This document shows positions 9,205 through 17,994 of a DNA stretch of 61,370 nt, one piece after another. The notes beneath the pieces were generated by a model. It saw nothing but the letters and a program-made list of their open reading frames with translations, had not been told where the DNA came from and did no database searches. Source of the DNA: Actinomycetota bacterium (GTDB lineage Bacteria; Actinomycetota; Acidimicrobiia; Acidimicrobiales; CADCSY01); the NCBI GenBank assembly GCA_004366205.1, contig ML178738.1, positions 2,014-63,383 on the forward strand. Reading direction: 5' to 3'. Each line of letters opens with the position of its first letter. The first letter of the stretch is position 1. The position numbers and the translations under genes were made by a program.

Positions 9205-9477
9205 GTCGAGTCGGGAGCCCGACCGACGTAGGTGACGACCTCGACGTCATCGAGTACGACGAGCCCCTCGGTGATGAGGGTCTCGAGCTCCGGGAGGAAG
9301 GCGGCGATGGCAGCGCCGTGGGCGCGCAGTGGCCCACGGGAGCGCCCCGGGAGGCGTGGGCACGAGCTGGGCGAGGCCGTGCCGGGCGGCGGCGCCGCAC
9401 ATGCCGCCGAGCGCGATGACGCCGAGGACATCGAACCGGCTGCCGCGCACGCCGGCGGTCCGCCGCGGGAGCGTCAC
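9201..9477 (-). pseudogene. deletion remnant fusing a second crcB 5' end to a DUF190 3' end
   Basis: Reading from 9477, about 50 codons give a typical CrcB N-terminus (VLGVIALGGMCGAAARHG, then PTPPGALPWAT). At about 9327 homology stops, and in another frame the DNA encodes the last 40 or so residues of a DUF190 protein (AAFLPELETLITEGLVVLDD, then VEVVTYVG) up to the stop at 9201. CrcB-DUF190-CrcB gene trios are common in bacteria. The simplest reading is one deletion that removed the rest of crcB2 and most of the DUF190 gene. Neither fragment can be functional. The 4-bp overlaps with the receiver gene upstream and with crcB downstream are retained, so the operon stayed continuous. Confidence 0.75.
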
Positions 9478-9932
9478 CCGGCATGACGCGGGCCCGCCGT
9501 TGCGTGCAGGGCGTCCTCGAGCGTGGCTGTGAGCTCCCCGAGGGTGAAGGGCTTCGCCAGGAAGGCGTCGGCGCCGGCGCGGAGCGCCGCGTCACGGTCA
9601 TCGGGGTGGCCGCGCGCGCTGATGACGACGATGCCCCCGCGATAGCCGCTGTAGCGGAGATGACGGCAGACCTCAAGCCCGCTCGGGTGCGGGATCATGA
9701 CGTCGAGGACGAGAGCGTCCGGCGCGTGCTCCCCCACCGCCCAGAGCGCCTGGTCGCCCGAGGCCGCCACGACGCACGTGTGGCCGGCGCGCTCGAGTGC
9801 CCGGGCGACGACGTCGGCGAGCTTGTGGTCGTCGTCCACGACGAGGACGATCCGCCCGGTTGCCGTCGCAGTTGAGGATGCCTCGCCCATGGGCGGAGCA
9901 TCGCGAGCCGTTCCTGAGAGGCCGATGAGCAC
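9474..9932 (-). CDS. stand-alone receiver-domain response regulator
   Basis: A 152-residue protein that is little more than one REC domain, with no DNA-binding or enzymatic output. The acidic pocket is DDD (33-35), the phosphoacceptor is Asp77 in LVLDVMIP, and the conserved Lys127 sits in LAKPFT. About 25 unstructured residues precede the domain. The start at 9932 is 3 bp after the histidine kinase stop, so it is co-transcribed with the kinase. It probably acts as a phosphate sink or competing target for that kinase, or as a protein-protein switch. A start at the internal ATG giving MGEASS (residue 15) is possible. Confidence 0.85.
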   Translation of the reverse strand: MLIGLSGTARDAPPMGEASSTATATGRIVLVVDDDHKLADVVARALERAGHTCVVAASGDQALWAVGEHAPDALVLDVMIPHPSGLEVCRHLRYSGYRGGIVVISARGHPDDRDAALRAGADAFLAKPFTLGELTATLEDALHATAGPRHAG

Positions 9933-9935
9933 AGC

Positions 9936-11273
9936 TCACGACCCGTCGTCCACCAGCTCGACCTCCAGGACGGCGCCGCCGAGAGGTGGTCCGTTGGCTG
10001 CGCTGACCTGCCCGCCGAGCGCGCCGACGAGGGACGCGGTGATGGCGAGGCCGAGACCGGTTCCACCCCGGCTGCGGCTCGTGTCAGCACGGGTGAAGCG
10101 ATCGAACGCCACCGGCAGGAGCTCGGGCGGGATGCCGGGCCCGTCGTCGGCGACCACGATCCGGGCACCGCCGGGCAGTGGCGCCACCTGCACCAGGACC
10201 TTCGCACCCGCGTGGCGGATCGCGTTGGAGAGGAGGTTGTCGAGGACCTGGCCGAACATCCCCGGATCGCACGTGCAGGACACCGGTGCGCCCTCCACGG
10301 TGACCGCGACACCGGTGCGGGCGGGCGCGCGGGCCGCGGCCGCGCGCGCTGCTTCGAGCAGCTCCACGGTGTCCGGGCGGGGGCACAGCTGACCCGCGTC
10401 GGCGCGCGCGAGGGTGAGCAGCCGGTCGCTCAACGCGGCAAGGAGGTCGGTCTCCTCCAGGGCGCTCTGCAGGCCGCGGCGCACCGCATCAGGTTCCTCC
10501 GACGCGAGGAGCGCGAGCTCGAGCTCGCCGCGGAGCACCGCCAGGGGGGAGCGGAGCTCATGGCTGGCATCGTCGATGAAGGCGCGTTCGTGGGCGACGT
10601 TGAGCTCGATGCGCTCGAGCATCCGGTTGAGGGTCGCGCCGAGGTGGGCGATCTCGTCCCGCCCGGGTGGCACAGGCAGTCGCTCGCCGGGAGCGGTCAT
10701 CGAGATGGTCGCGGCGCGGTCGGCCATGCGCCGCACCGGCCGGAGCGCGGCGCCGGCAAGCAGCCAGGCGGTGCCGGTGATGGCGCTCGTCAGCGCTGGG
10801 CCGGCCACGAGCAGGATGAGCAGGAGGCGCGTGCGGGCCTGCTCGAGCGGCGCGATGGAGGTCACGGCGACACCCACCACGGGTCCCGCGGCCGTGTCGA
10901 GCGGACGAGCGAGGATCCGGGCGCGCTGACCGAGTGCGGGCACCGCTCGGTCCACGAGCATGCGGCCGCGCCGCGCGGCGGCCAGCTCCTCGCCGGTGAG
11001 CAGCAGCGGGGCGCCGGCAGGCGCCAGGACCCGGCCCGAGGCGTCGACGGCTTGGGCGACGACGGCGTGCTGCGCTCCCGGGACCGGAGGCTGGTCGATG
11101 TCGGCGGGGAGCCCGGCCAGCCGGATCTCGAGCTCGGCGGTGATCGCTTCCGAGATCTCGCCGCTGAGGTCCCGATAGAGGACGAGCGAGGAGACCGTCA
11201 GGACCACGGTCGCCCCGAGCGCGACGAGCGCCGAGAGCCGGAGCCGCAGTGACAGGCGGCGGGCGAACGGCAT
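9936..11273 (-). CDS. membrane sensor histidine kinase (HAMP-HisKA-HATPase)
   Basis: A 445-residue two-helix sensor kinase. Membrane segments lie at about residues 12-32 and 145-168 and flank a sensor domain of about 110 residues outside the membrane. A HAMP domain follows (LRPVRRMADRA). The phospho-acceptor is His237 in DDASHELRSPL, and the ATPase domain has DNLLSNAIRHA (N box), ADDGPGIPP (G1) and GGTGLGLAI (G2). The ATG at 11273 overlaps the stop codon of the response regulator gene by one base (TGATG). An N-terminal extension in the same frame into the regulator gene is rejected because it is out-of-frame regulator coding sequence. The signal sensed is unknown. Confidence 0.93.
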   Translation of the reverse strand: MPFARRLSLRLRLSALVALGATVVLTVSSLVLYRDLSGEISEAITAELEIRLAGLPADIDQPPVPGAQHAVVAQAVDASGRVLAPAGAPLLLTGEELAAARRGRMLVDRAVPALGQRARILARPLDTAAGPVVGVAVTSIAPLEQARTRLLLILLVAGPALTSAITGTAWLLAGAALRPVRRMADRAATISMTAPGERLPVPPGRDEIAHLGATLNRMLERIELNVAHERAFIDDASHELRSPLAVLRGELELALLASEEPDAVRRGLQSALEETDLLAALSDRLLTLARADAGQLCPRPDTVELLEAARAAAARAPARTGVAVTVEGAPVSCTCDPGMFGQVLDNLLSNAIRHAGAKVLVQVAPLPGGARIVVADDGPGIPPELLPVAFDRFTRADTSRSRGGTGLGLAITASLVGALGGQVSAANGPPLGGAVLEVELVDDGS

Positions 11274-11959
11274 CAGCCGCCGTCGGCCCGGAGCCGGTAC
11301 CCGGAGCCGCGGACGGTCTCGATGGCGTGCCGCCCGTACGGCCGATCGATCTTCTCCCGCAGGTAGCGCACGTACACGTCCACCACGTTCGAGGTGCCGT
11401 CGTACGCGAAGTCCCACACGTGGTCGAGGATGGCGGTGCGGGAGAGCACCTCGCCCTTGTGGCGCATCAGGAACTCGAGGAGGGAGAGCTCCTTGGCGGA
11501 CAAGCTCACCTCGCTGTCGCCGCGGCTGACGGTCTTCGTCGACGGGTCGAGGGCGAGGTCGCCGGCTCGGAGGACGGCGGGTCGCTCGCTGCTGTCGCGC
11601 CGGAGCAGCGCCCGGAGCCGGGCGAACAGCTCGGCGAAGGCGAACGGCTTCGCGAGGTAGTCGTCGGCGCCGGCGTCGAGGCCCCGCACGCGGTCCTCGA
11701 CGGCGTCCCGGGCGGTGAGCATGATGACCGGCATCCACCGACCGGCCTCGCGCAGCCTGCGGCACACGTCGAACCCGTCGGGTGCGGGGATCATGGCGTC
11801 GAGCACGACGGCGTCGTACGGCAGCTCCGAACCGGCCCACAGCGCGTCCTCGCCGGTGGCGACGACGTCGACCGCGTAGCCCTCGACCTCCAGCCCCCGC
11901 TTGAGCACCGACGCCATCTTGACGTCGTCTTCGACCACGAGCACCCGCATCGGCCGCAA
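11273..11959 (-). CDS. OmpR/PhoB-family response regulator
   Basis: A 228-residue regulator with an N-terminal receiver domain (acidic residues ED at 10-11, phosphoacceptor Asp54 in VVLDAMIP, conserved Lys in YLAKPFAF) and a C-terminal winged-helix domain (VSLSAKELSLLEFLMRH; YVRYLREKID; VRGSGYRL). It would be phosphorylated by the kinase encoded directly behind it and bind direct-repeat DNA sites. Its position upstream of the receiver protein and crcB suggests it governs a membrane or ion stress response, but no target site could be identified by eye. Confidence 0.94.
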   Translation of the reverse strand: MRPMRVLVVEDDVKMASVLKRGLEVEGYAVDVVATGEDALWAGSELPYDAVVLDAMIPAPDGFDVCRRLREAGRWMPVIMLTARDAVEDRVRGLDAGADDYLAKPFAFAELFARLRALLRRDSSERPAVLRAGDLALDPSTKTVSRGDSEVSLSAKELSLLEFLMRHKGEVLSRTAILDHVWDFAYDGTSNVVDVYVRYLREKIDRPYGRHAIETVRGSGYRLRADGG

Positions 11960-12013
11960 CGCTAGGGCGCCCGGGATGAGAGCGAGATGAGGGCGTCCCG
12001 CCGCCTGCTCAGC

Positions 12014-12187
12014 TCACGCCGCGGTCGGCGGTCGGTCCTCGTCGGGCGCGGCGCCCTCGGCCTGACCGGCTCGGAACTCGCGCGCGGCAGCCCCGAGCGA
12101 GCGAGCCACCTTCGGCAGCCGGTCCGCACCGAACACCACGAGCACGATCGCGAGCACGACGAGCAGCTCTGCGGGTCCTAGGCCCAT
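12014..12187 (-). CDS. tatA: TatA/TatE-like Tat translocase subunit
   Basis: A 57-residue protein with one N-terminal membrane helix (about residues 5-20), the hinge FGADRLPKVARSLG and a short amphipathic, charged tail. This is the classic TatA layout; the FG and LP residues are conserved. TatA oligomers form the pore through which folded proteins with twin-arginine signals pass. ATG at 12187 gives the right N-terminus. It sits between yidC and the two-component genes, with no tatB or tatC nearby, so it may be an extra copy. Confidence 0.88.
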   Translation of the reverse strand: MGLGPAELLVVLAIVLVVFGADRLPKVARSLGAAAREFRAGQAEGAAPDEDRPPTAA

Positions 12188-12267
12188 GCCGCGATCCTCG
12201 TCGCTGGACCATGAGAGGACCGTGAGCGCCGGGCCACCGACACCTCTCGGATCGGCCCGGCGCCCGT

Positions 12268-12996
12268 TCAGAGCGGGTTGGGGGGGCCGAGGGCGTACTG
12301 CTGCGCCACTCGGCACAGGTTCGCCACGACGTGGTACACAGCGACGCCGGCTGGCAGCGAGAGGGCGAGGACGCCGGTCAGGGCGGGCAGGAGCCGCACG
12401 ATCCCGACGCCCGGCGACGCGGCACCCCGCCGGAGGGCTGCGGCGCGCTGGAGCGCGAGGTGCTGCTGCCAGAAGCCGGTCGCCACCACCAGGAGGGCGA
12501 GGACGGCGAACGGCAGAGCGGCGGCGGCCGATCCGTGTGGGCCGAAGCCGCGTGCCGCCAGGTCGACACCCCACGAGACCATGCGCCCTCCCTGATCCTG
12601 GATCGCCTTGTAGAGGGCGGTGCCGTGGTCGAGGTGGAGGGGCGCGAGCTCCCCGTTCGGTCCGTGGTGCGTGAGGCCGCGGATGACCTGGTACATGACG
12701 ATCATGACGGGGACCTGCACGACCGCCGGGAGGCACCCGCTCGCGGGGGTGATCCCGTGGGCGCGGTACAGCGCGATCGTCTCGTGCTGCAGCCGGTGGC
12801 GATCGTGCGCGTGAGCGCGTCGGAGCACCGTGAGCTCGGGCTGGATCCGCTGCATCGCCGCCGTGGTGCGCAGCTGGTGCAACGAGAGCGGCGTCAACGC
12901 CGCGAGCACGGTGAGGGTGAGCGCGACGATCGCGAACCCGAACGAGGGCCACAGCGCGTAGAAGGCGGCCAGGAGCCAGGTCAGGGGCGCGAACAC
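12268..12996 (-). CDS. yidC: YidC/Oxa1 family membrane protein insertase
   Basis: A 242-residue polytopic protein of the short Oxa1 type, with about five membrane segments. The conserved cytoplasmic loop (MQRIQPELTVLRRAHAHDRH, then ETIALYRAHG) and the following SGCLPAVVQVPVMIVMYQVI segment match YidC well. It would insert small membrane proteins, alone or with Sec. It is not in the usual rpmH-rnpA-yidC chromosomal context, and lies next to a tatA gene and a pentapeptide protein instead. It is therefore likely an accessory paralog. The C-terminus is short and lacks the long basic tail of some YidC2 proteins. Confidence 0.88.
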   Translation of the reverse strand: MFAPLTWLLAAFYALWPSFGFAIVALTLTVLAALTPLSLHQLRTTAAMQRIQPELTVLRRAHAHDRHRLQHETIALYRAHGITPASGCLPAVVQVPVMIVMYQVIRGLTHHGPNGELAPLHLDHGTALYKAIQDQGGRMVSWGVDLAARGFGPHGSAAAALPFAVLALLVVATGFWQQHLALQRAAALRRGAASPGVGIVRLLPALTGVLALSLPAGVAVYHVVANLCRVAQQYALGPPNPL

Positions 12997-13039
12997 GCAG
13001 GGAGGCTGCCCGCCTCAGGATGAGAGCACGCTGAGAGGC

Positions 13040-13729
13040 TCAGTTGGGGACCAGGACGGCTCCGGCGGCCCGCGGGTCCAGGCCGTGAGGCCATGCCGTC
13101 GCATGGTCGAACAGGGCCCCCCGCAGGTGGACCATCGAGGCCCGCCGGCAGGCGGCGAGGTTCGCGCCGCGGAGGTCGGCACCGGAGAAGTCGGTCTCGA
13201 GCAGAGAGGAGCCGCTGAGGTCAGCGCCGCGCAGGTCACAGCCGCTGAAGTCGACGTAGTCGAGCGCCGCCTGCCGGAAGCGGGCGCCTTCGAGGAGGCT
13301 CCGGCGGAAGTGCGCGCCGGTCAGGTCGGCGCCGCTCAGGTCCAGCGCCGGCCGGTTGAGCCGGTCGAGCTGCGCCCCTCGGAGGTCGAAGCCCCGCAGG
13401 TCCGCGCCGCAGGTGGCGAGCGAGCGCAACCGCCGGCGGCCGGGGGACGGTTGCAGGCCGGTCGCCGGATCCGGCCGCTCGATCCGGGGCCGGTCGGCGT
13501 CGCGTGCCCGCCGGGCGCGCCGTTGCTCGCGCGCGCTGATCGCGAGCGCGACGGGTAGCGCCAGGCCGGCGAGCGCCCTGATGCCGATCAGCGGGTTCAC
13601 CGCTCGATGCGGCGCCGGGGGCCGGCGCCGCGGGAGCACCGCCGGGGGGGAGGGTGCTCCCGCGGGAAGGGGAACGGCGGCGCCGGACAAGTCGGGAGCA
13701 GCACGGCCCGAGGATGCCGCCCGGTTCAT
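13040..13729 (-). CDS. membrane-anchored pentapeptide-repeat protein
   Basis: A 229-residue protein. The first 40 residues are Pro/Ala-rich, and one hydrophobic stretch (about 46-64, LIGIRALAGLALPVALAISA) could anchor it. Residues 105-205 are pentapeptide repeats of the A(D/N)LxG type (ADLRGFDLRGAQL, ADLTGAHF, CDLRGADLSG), which fold as a right-handed quadrilateral beta-helix. The function of such proteins is generally unknown; some mimic DNA. It is first in the minus-strand series that continues with yidC and tatA. ATG at 13729 is the first start, but starts after the low-complexity N-terminus are possible. Confidence 0.8.
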   Translation of the reverse strand: MNRAASSGRAAPDLSGAAVPLPAGAPSPPAVLPRRRPPAPHRAVNPLIGIRALAGLALPVALAISAREQRRARRARDADRPRIERPDPATGLQPSPGRRRLRSLATCGADLRGFDLRGAQLDRLNRPALDLSGADLTGAHFRRSLLEGARFRQAALDYVDFSGCDLRGADLSGSSLLETDFSGADLRGANLAACRRASMVHLRGALFDHATAWPHGLDPRAAGAVLVPN

Positions 13730-13791
13730 GAGACGACGATGAGCGCGGCGCCGGTTCCTCGACGCCGGCGGGCGCTCGTACGATCGCCCAG

Positions 13792-14853
13792 GTGGATGTG
13801 CGCGTCTCGATCCTCGACCTGGCGATCGTCGGGCGCGGCCAGACCCCGGCGGACGCCTTCGCCGCGAGCGTCGCGATGGCTCGGCGGGCCGAGGCGCTCG
13901 GCTACGAGCGGGTCTGGTACGCCGAGCACCACAACATGCCGTCGATCGCGTCGTCGGCGACCGCCGTGCTGATCGCCCATGTGGCCGCCCACACCGAGCG
14001 CATCCGGTTGGGCGCGGGCGGCGTGATGCTGCCCAACCACGCGCCGCTCGTCATCGCCGAGCAGTTCGGAACGCTCGCCACGCTCCACCCCGGCCGCATC
14101 GACCTGGGTCTCGGCCGGGCGCCGGGCACCGACCAGGTGACGCTGCGGGCGCTGCGCCGCACGGTCCACGCCGCCGACACGTTCCCGCAGGACGTCCTCG
14201 AGCTCCAGGGGTACCTGCGAGGGGAGAGCCGAGTTCCCGGCGTGCGGGCGATCCCGGGAGAGGGCACGAACGTGCCGCTCTACATCCTCGGCTCGTCGCT
14301 GTTCGGCGCCCACCTGGCCGCCGCGCTCGGGCTGCCCTACGGCTTCGCGTCGCACTTCGCGCCCGCGGCGCTGCGACAGGCGGTGGCCGCCTACCGGGAG
14401 CGCTTCGAACCGTCCGAGCAGGCGGCCGAGCCCTACGTGATCGCAGGCGTGAACGTGATCGCCGCCGACACGGTCGAGGAGGCGCACGCCCAGCACCAGC
14501 GCGTCCGCCGGTCACGCCTGGCGCGCATGGTCGCCCGGGGCCGCCGCCTGAGCGACGACGAGCTCGACGCCCTGCTCGCCTCGCCGCAGGGTCGCGCCGT
14601 GGACGAGATGATGACCTACACGGCGGTCGGCACGGCCGCCGAGGTCGGCGAGTACCTGGCCGGGTTCGCCCGTCACGCCGGCGCCGACGAGCTGATGGTC
14701 GTGCACGCCGCCCCGACCGTCGAGCAGCGTCTCCGGTCGGTGGAGCTGGTCGCCGAGGCGGCCGGGCTGGGCGGCGCCCCGGCCGGCGCGTTCGGCGGGG
14801 AACGGGCCGCGGGGGCCGGTTCGGCCCGCACGCCACCCACCCCGGGTGGGTAG
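13792..14853 (+). CDS. luciferase-like (LLM class) flavin-dependent oxidoreductase
   Basis: A 353-residue TIM-barrel enzyme of the bacterial luciferase family. Typical segments are [20 protein letters not shown] near residue 40, [20 protein letters not shown] near 75 and [16 protein letters not shown] near 105. These match the FMN-using monooxygenase-like subgroup, which carries AEHHN, better than the F420 subgroup. The substrate is unknown. GTG at 13792 is the likely start because the preceding bases do not extend the homology. Its last codons contain the CsoR operator of the next gene, so LLM transcription could be blocked or reduced by CsoR bound at its 3' end. Confidence 0.88.
   Translation: MDVRVSILDLAIVGRGQTPADAFAASVAMARRAEALGYERVWYAEHHNMPSIASSATAVLIAHVAAHTERIRLGAGGVMLPNHAPLVIAEQFGTLATLHPGRIDLGLGRAPGTDQVTLRALRRTVHAADTFPQDVLELQGYLRGESRVPGVRAIPGEGTNVPLYILGSSLFGAHLAAALGLPYGFASHFAPAALRQAVAAYRERFEPSEQAAEPYVIAGVNVIAADTVEEAHAQHQRVRRSRLARMVARGRRLSDDELDALLASPQGRAVDEMMTYTAVGTAAEVGEYLAGFARHAGADELMVVHAAPTVEQRLRSVELVAEAAGLGGAPAGAFGGERAAGAGSARTPPTPGG
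14835..14851. promoter_or_regulatory. CsoR-type GC-rich palindromic operator
   Basis: ACCCACCCCGGGTGGGT is a perfect inverted repeat with 8-bp arms around a single central C. It ends 11 bp before the csoR start codon and overlaps the last codons of the preceding oxidoreductase gene. CsoR/RcnR-family repressors bind G/C tracts of this form, often flanked by TA (here a TA follows the right arm). Autoregulation of csoR-copA with release by Cu(I) is the expected mode. Confidence 0.75.
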
Positions 14854-14862
14854 GATGAGGGG

Positions 14863-15186
14863 ATGCAGGACACCCACCAGGCCGCCGTCCTCCGCCGGCT
14901 CCGCATCGCCCGGGGCCACCTCGACGGCGTGATCCGCATGGTCGAGGAGCACGCCTACTGCCCCGACGTGATGAAGCAACTGGCCGCCGTGCAGGGAGCG
15001 GTCCAGGGCGCCAACCGCCTGGTGCTGCGCAACCACCTCGAGACCTGCGTCGCTGAGGCGGTGCTCGACGGGCGCACCGTCGACATCGTCGACGAGCTCA
15101 TGGAGGCCCTGCGCTACGACCCGGGGCCGGGCGCCGACCGGGAAGCCGATGCGCCCGTCCCCGGACGGGAGCGCTGCTGTGGCTGA
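14863..15186 (+). CDS. csoR: CsoR-family copper-sensing repressor
   Basis: A 107-residue all-helical DUF156 repressor. The Cu(I) ligand set Cys33, His58 and Cys62 is present in YCPDVMKQL and NHLETC, at the C-x24-H-x3-C spacing typical of CsoR. The C-terminal tail (GRERCCG) carries two more cysteines. ATG at 14863 is preceded by GAGGGG. The copper ATPase gene follows with overlap, and a perfect palindrome precedes the gene, so CsoR most likely represses its own operon until copper binds. Other DUF156 members sense nickel, formaldehyde or sulfide, but the C-H-C pattern and the neighbour favour copper. Confidence 0.92.
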   Translation: MQDTHQAAVLRRLRIARGHLDGVIRMVEEHAYCPDVMKQLAAVQGAVQGANRLVLRNHLETCVAEAVLDGRTVDIVDELMEALRYDPGPGADREADAPVPGRERCCG

Positions 15187-17443
15187 GCGCACCGCCACGG
15201 CGCCCGAGCACCGCTGGACCGAGTTCGAGGTCGAGGGGATGACGTGCGGCTCGTGCGCGGCGCGCGTCGAGCGCACCCTCGCCCGCCAGCCGGGCGTGGC
15301 CGCCGCCGAGGTCAACTTCGCCACGGCGCGGGCCCGGGCGGCGATCGAGCCGGGCACCGCGGTCGAGACCCTCGAGGCGGCCGTGCGCAAGGCCGGCTAC
15401 GAGCTGCGGCCCGCGGCGACGGTCGCCGATGGCGACGCTGGTCACGCCGCCGACCACGAAGTGGCCGAGCGGCGCCGGTGGGCGTGGCGGGTCGTCGCCG
15501 CCTGGCCACCGACGCTGGTCGTGGTGTGGCTCGCAATGTTCTCAGGCGAGCTCATGCACGAGCCGTGGGCCCGCTGGCTGCAGCTGGCGCTCGCCGCGCC
15601 CGTGCAGTTCGTGATCGGCTGGCCCTTCCTCGCCGAGATGGCCCGCCGGGCCGTCCGCCTCTCGGCCAACATGGACACGCTGATCGGCATCGGCACGCTG
15701 GCAGCCTTCGGGTACTCGACCGTCGAGCTCCTCGCCGGCGGCATGGAGCTGTACTTCGAGGTGGCCGTCGCCATCATCGCCTTCCTCGTGCTCGGCCGGT
15801 ACTTCGAGGCCCGGGCCAAGAGCCGGGCCGGCCAGGCGATCCGGGCGCTACTCGAGCTCGGCGCCAAGCAGGCCCGGGTCCTGCGTGACGGCGCCGAGGT
15901 GCTCGTGCCCATCGAGGCCGTCCGCGTCGGCGACCTCCTGCGGGTGCGGCCGGGCGAGAAGATCCCGACCGACGGCGTGGTGGTCGAGGGCGCCAGCGCC
16001 GTCGACGAATCGATGCTCACCGGCGAGTCGATGCCCATCGAGAAAGGACCCGGCGACCCCGTCACGGGCGCGACGCTGAACGCCAGCGGCGCCCTCACCG
16101 TCGAGGTCACCGCCGTCGGCGCCGACACGGCGCTGGCCCAGATGGTCGCCCTCGTGCAGCGGGCGCAGGCGGGCAAGGCGCCCGTCCAGCGGCTCGCCGA
16201 CCGCATCTCCGCGGTGTTCGTGCCCGCCGTCATCCTCGTCGCCCTCGCCACGTTCACGGCCTGGTCCCTCGCCGGCGACCTCACCGGGGGGCTGGTCGCG
16301 GCCGTGGCCGTGCTGATCATCGCCTGTCCGTGCGCCCTCGGGCTGGCCACGCCGACGGCGATCATGGTGGGAACGGGCCGCGGCGCGGAGGCCGGCATCC
16401 TGATCAAGAGCGTCGAGGTGCTCGAGCGCACCCGGCGGATCACCACCGTCGTGTTCGACAAGACGGGCACGCTCACCCGCGGCGCGATGGAGCTCACCGA
16501 CGTCGAGCCCGCGCCCGGCGTGGACCCCGACGAGCTGGTGGGCGTCGCCGCCGCGGCCGAGGCCGACAGCGAGCACCCCGTCGGGCGGGCGATCGCCGCC
16601 GCCGGGCCGGGGCGCATGGACCTGGCCGGGTTCGAGGCGGTGCCGGGCAAGGGCGTGCGGGCCGTCCTGCGGCCCCGCGAGGCCGCCCCGGCCCGGACCG
16701 TCGTGGTGGGCAGCGCCGGGCTGCTGGCCGGCGACGGCATCGCCGTGCCCCAAAAGCTGCGCGCGAGGGCGCAGGCCGTCGAGGAGCGGGGCCGAACGGC
16801 GGTGCTCGTCGCCTGGGATGGCGAGGCCCGAGGCGTGCTCGGCGTCGCCGACACCCTGAAGCCCGACGCCGCGGGCGTGGTCGGGCAGCTGCACAGGCTC
16901 GGGCTGCAGGTGGCGATGATCACCGGCGACAACCGCCGCACGGCCGAGGCCATCGCCGCCCAGGTGGGCATCGACCGGGTGCTCGCCGAGGTGCTCCCCG
17001 GCGACAAGCAGGCCGAGATCGCCCGCCTGCAGGCGGCCGGCCACGTGGTCGCCATGGTCGGCGACGGGGTGAACGACGCCCCGGCGCTGGTGCAGGCCGA
17101 TCTCGGCGTCGCCCTCGGCACCGGCACCGACGTGGCCATCGAGTCGAGCGACATCACGCTCATGCGCGGCGACCTGGGCGGCGTGGTCACCGCCATCGCC
17201 CTGGCGCGCCGGACCTACCGCACGATCCTCCAGAACCTGGGGTGGGCGTTCGGCTACAACACCGCCGCCATCCCGCTCGCCGCGGTCGGCCTGCTCAACC
17301 CCATCATCGCCGGCGCCGCCATGGCGTTCTCCAGCGTCAGCGTCGTGATGAACTCGCTGCGCCTCCGGCGGTTCCGGCCCCACCGGGCGCCGCAGGCCGT
17401 GGGCGCGGACGAACGAGCCGCAACGCTGCACCGTGCGGGCTGA
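15149..17443 (+). CDS. copA: CopA-type (P1B-1) copper-exporting ATPase
   Basis: A 764-residue inner-membrane Cu(I) exporter. One N-terminal heavy-metal domain carries [12 protein letters not shown] (about 30-41). The actuator motif TGES, transmembrane CPC (about 393), DKTGTLTRG (about 437), SEHPVGRAI and [11 protein letters not shown] are all present. ATG at 15149 overlaps csoR by 38 bases. GTG at 15179 is an equally good or better start because it lies 7 bases after GGGAG and overlaps the csoR stop by only 8 bases. It forms a CsoR-controlled operon and differs in class from the CPH-type ATPase at 287, so the organism has two complementary copper pumps here. Confidence 0.95.
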   Translation: MRPSPDGSAAVAERTATAPEHRWTEFEVEGMTCGSCAARVERTLARQPGVAAAEVNFATARARAAIEPGTAVETLEAAVRKAGYELRPAATVADGDAGHAADHEVAERRRWAWRVVAAWPPTLVVVWLAMFSGELMHEPWARWLQLALAAPVQFVIGWPFLAEMARRAVRLSANMDTLIGIGTLAAFGYSTVELLAGGMELYFEVAVAIIAFLVLGRYFEARAKSRAGQAIRALLELGAKQARVLRDGAEVLVPIEAVRVGDLLRVRPGEKIPTDGVVVEGASAVDESMLTGESMPIEKGPGDPVTGATLNASGALTVEVTAVGADTALAQMVALVQRAQAGKAPVQRLADRISAVFVPAVILVALATFTAWSLAGDLTGGLVAAVAVLIIACPCALGLATPTAIMVGTGRGAEAGILIKSVEVLERTRRITTVVFDKTGTLTRGAMELTDVEPAPGVDPDELVGVAAAAEADSEHPVGRAIAAAGPGRMDLAGFEAVPGKGVRAVLRPREAAPARTVVVGSAGLLAGDGIAVPQKLRARAQAVEERGRTAVLVAWDGEARGVLGVADTLKPDAAGVVGQLHRLGLQVAMITGDNRRTAEAIAAQVGIDRVLAEVLPGDKQAEIARLQAAGHVVAMVGDGVNDAPALVQADLGVALGTGTDVAIESSDITLMRGDLGGVVTAIALARRTYRTILQNLGWAFGYNTAAIPLAAVGLLNPIIAGAAMAFSSVSVVMNSLRLRRFRPHRAPQAVGADERAATLHRAG

Positions 17444-17942
17444 GCGTCACCGGACCACCGGCGGCCTCGCGGTCGACCTCGCCGCCACGCAGGACGATGA
17501 CCACGCCGAGCTCCACCGGCTGTTCTGCGCGGTCGTCGCGGCCGACGAGGGGTACCCGCAGCACCCCGACCGTCCCGTCCCCTTCGAGGACTTCGCCGCC
17601 TACTGGCTCACCCCCGCCACCGCCACCGTGGTGGCCCGCGTCGACGGCGAGCTGGCCGGCGCCTACACGATGAAGCCCAACGGGGTGGGCCGGGCCGCCC
17701 ACGTGGCCAACGCCGGCTACATCGTGGCGGCCGGTCACCGCGGCCGGGGCGTCGGCGAGCTGCTGGTCCGTCACTCGATGCAGGAGGCCCGGCGCCTGGG
17801 GTTCGACGCCATGCAGTTCAACTTCGTGTTCGAGCAGAACCCCGCCCGCCGGCTGTACGAGCGGCTCGGGTTCGAGGTGGTCGGCCGCGTCCCCGACGTG
17901 ATCGACGGTCAAGCCGTGCTGATCTACTGGCGGCGCCTCTGA
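17433..17942 (+). CDS. GNAT-family N-acetyltransferase
   Basis: A 169-residue cytoplasmic protein with the GNAT fold. Acetyl-CoA-binding motif A is visible as [20 protein letters not shown] (about 98-117), followed by the [15 protein letters not shown] and [13 protein letters not shown] strands of motif B. The substrate is not known; YjaB/YhbS-like small-molecule or protein N-acetylation are possibilities. GTG at 17433 overlaps the end of the copper ATPase by 11 bp, so it is probably co-transcribed with the csoR-copA operon. Confidence 0.85.
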   Translation: MRAERHRTTGGLAVDLAATQDDDHAELHRLFCAVVAADEGYPQHPDRPVPFEDFAAYWLTPATATVVARVDGELAGAYTMKPNGVGRAAHVANAGYIVAAGHRGRGVGELLVRHSMQEARRLGFDAMQFNFVFEQNPARRLYERLGFEVVGRVPDVIDGQAVLIYWRRL

Positions 17943-17994
17943 CGGAGCGGCAACGTCGATCCCGGCGTCGGACCAGACGGCGGCCCCTGCTCCG

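Noticed and set aside
11274-11840. Extended N-terminus of the sensor kinase
   Set aside because: This part overlaps the response regulator out of frame and has an Arg/Pro-rich shadow composition. ATG at 11273 gives the normal two-helix kinase.
287-17443. Three P-type ATPases as a recent duplication
   Set aside because: They belong to three different classes (CPH-type, MgtA-type, CPC-type) with different N-termini and lengths, so they are not recent copies of each other.
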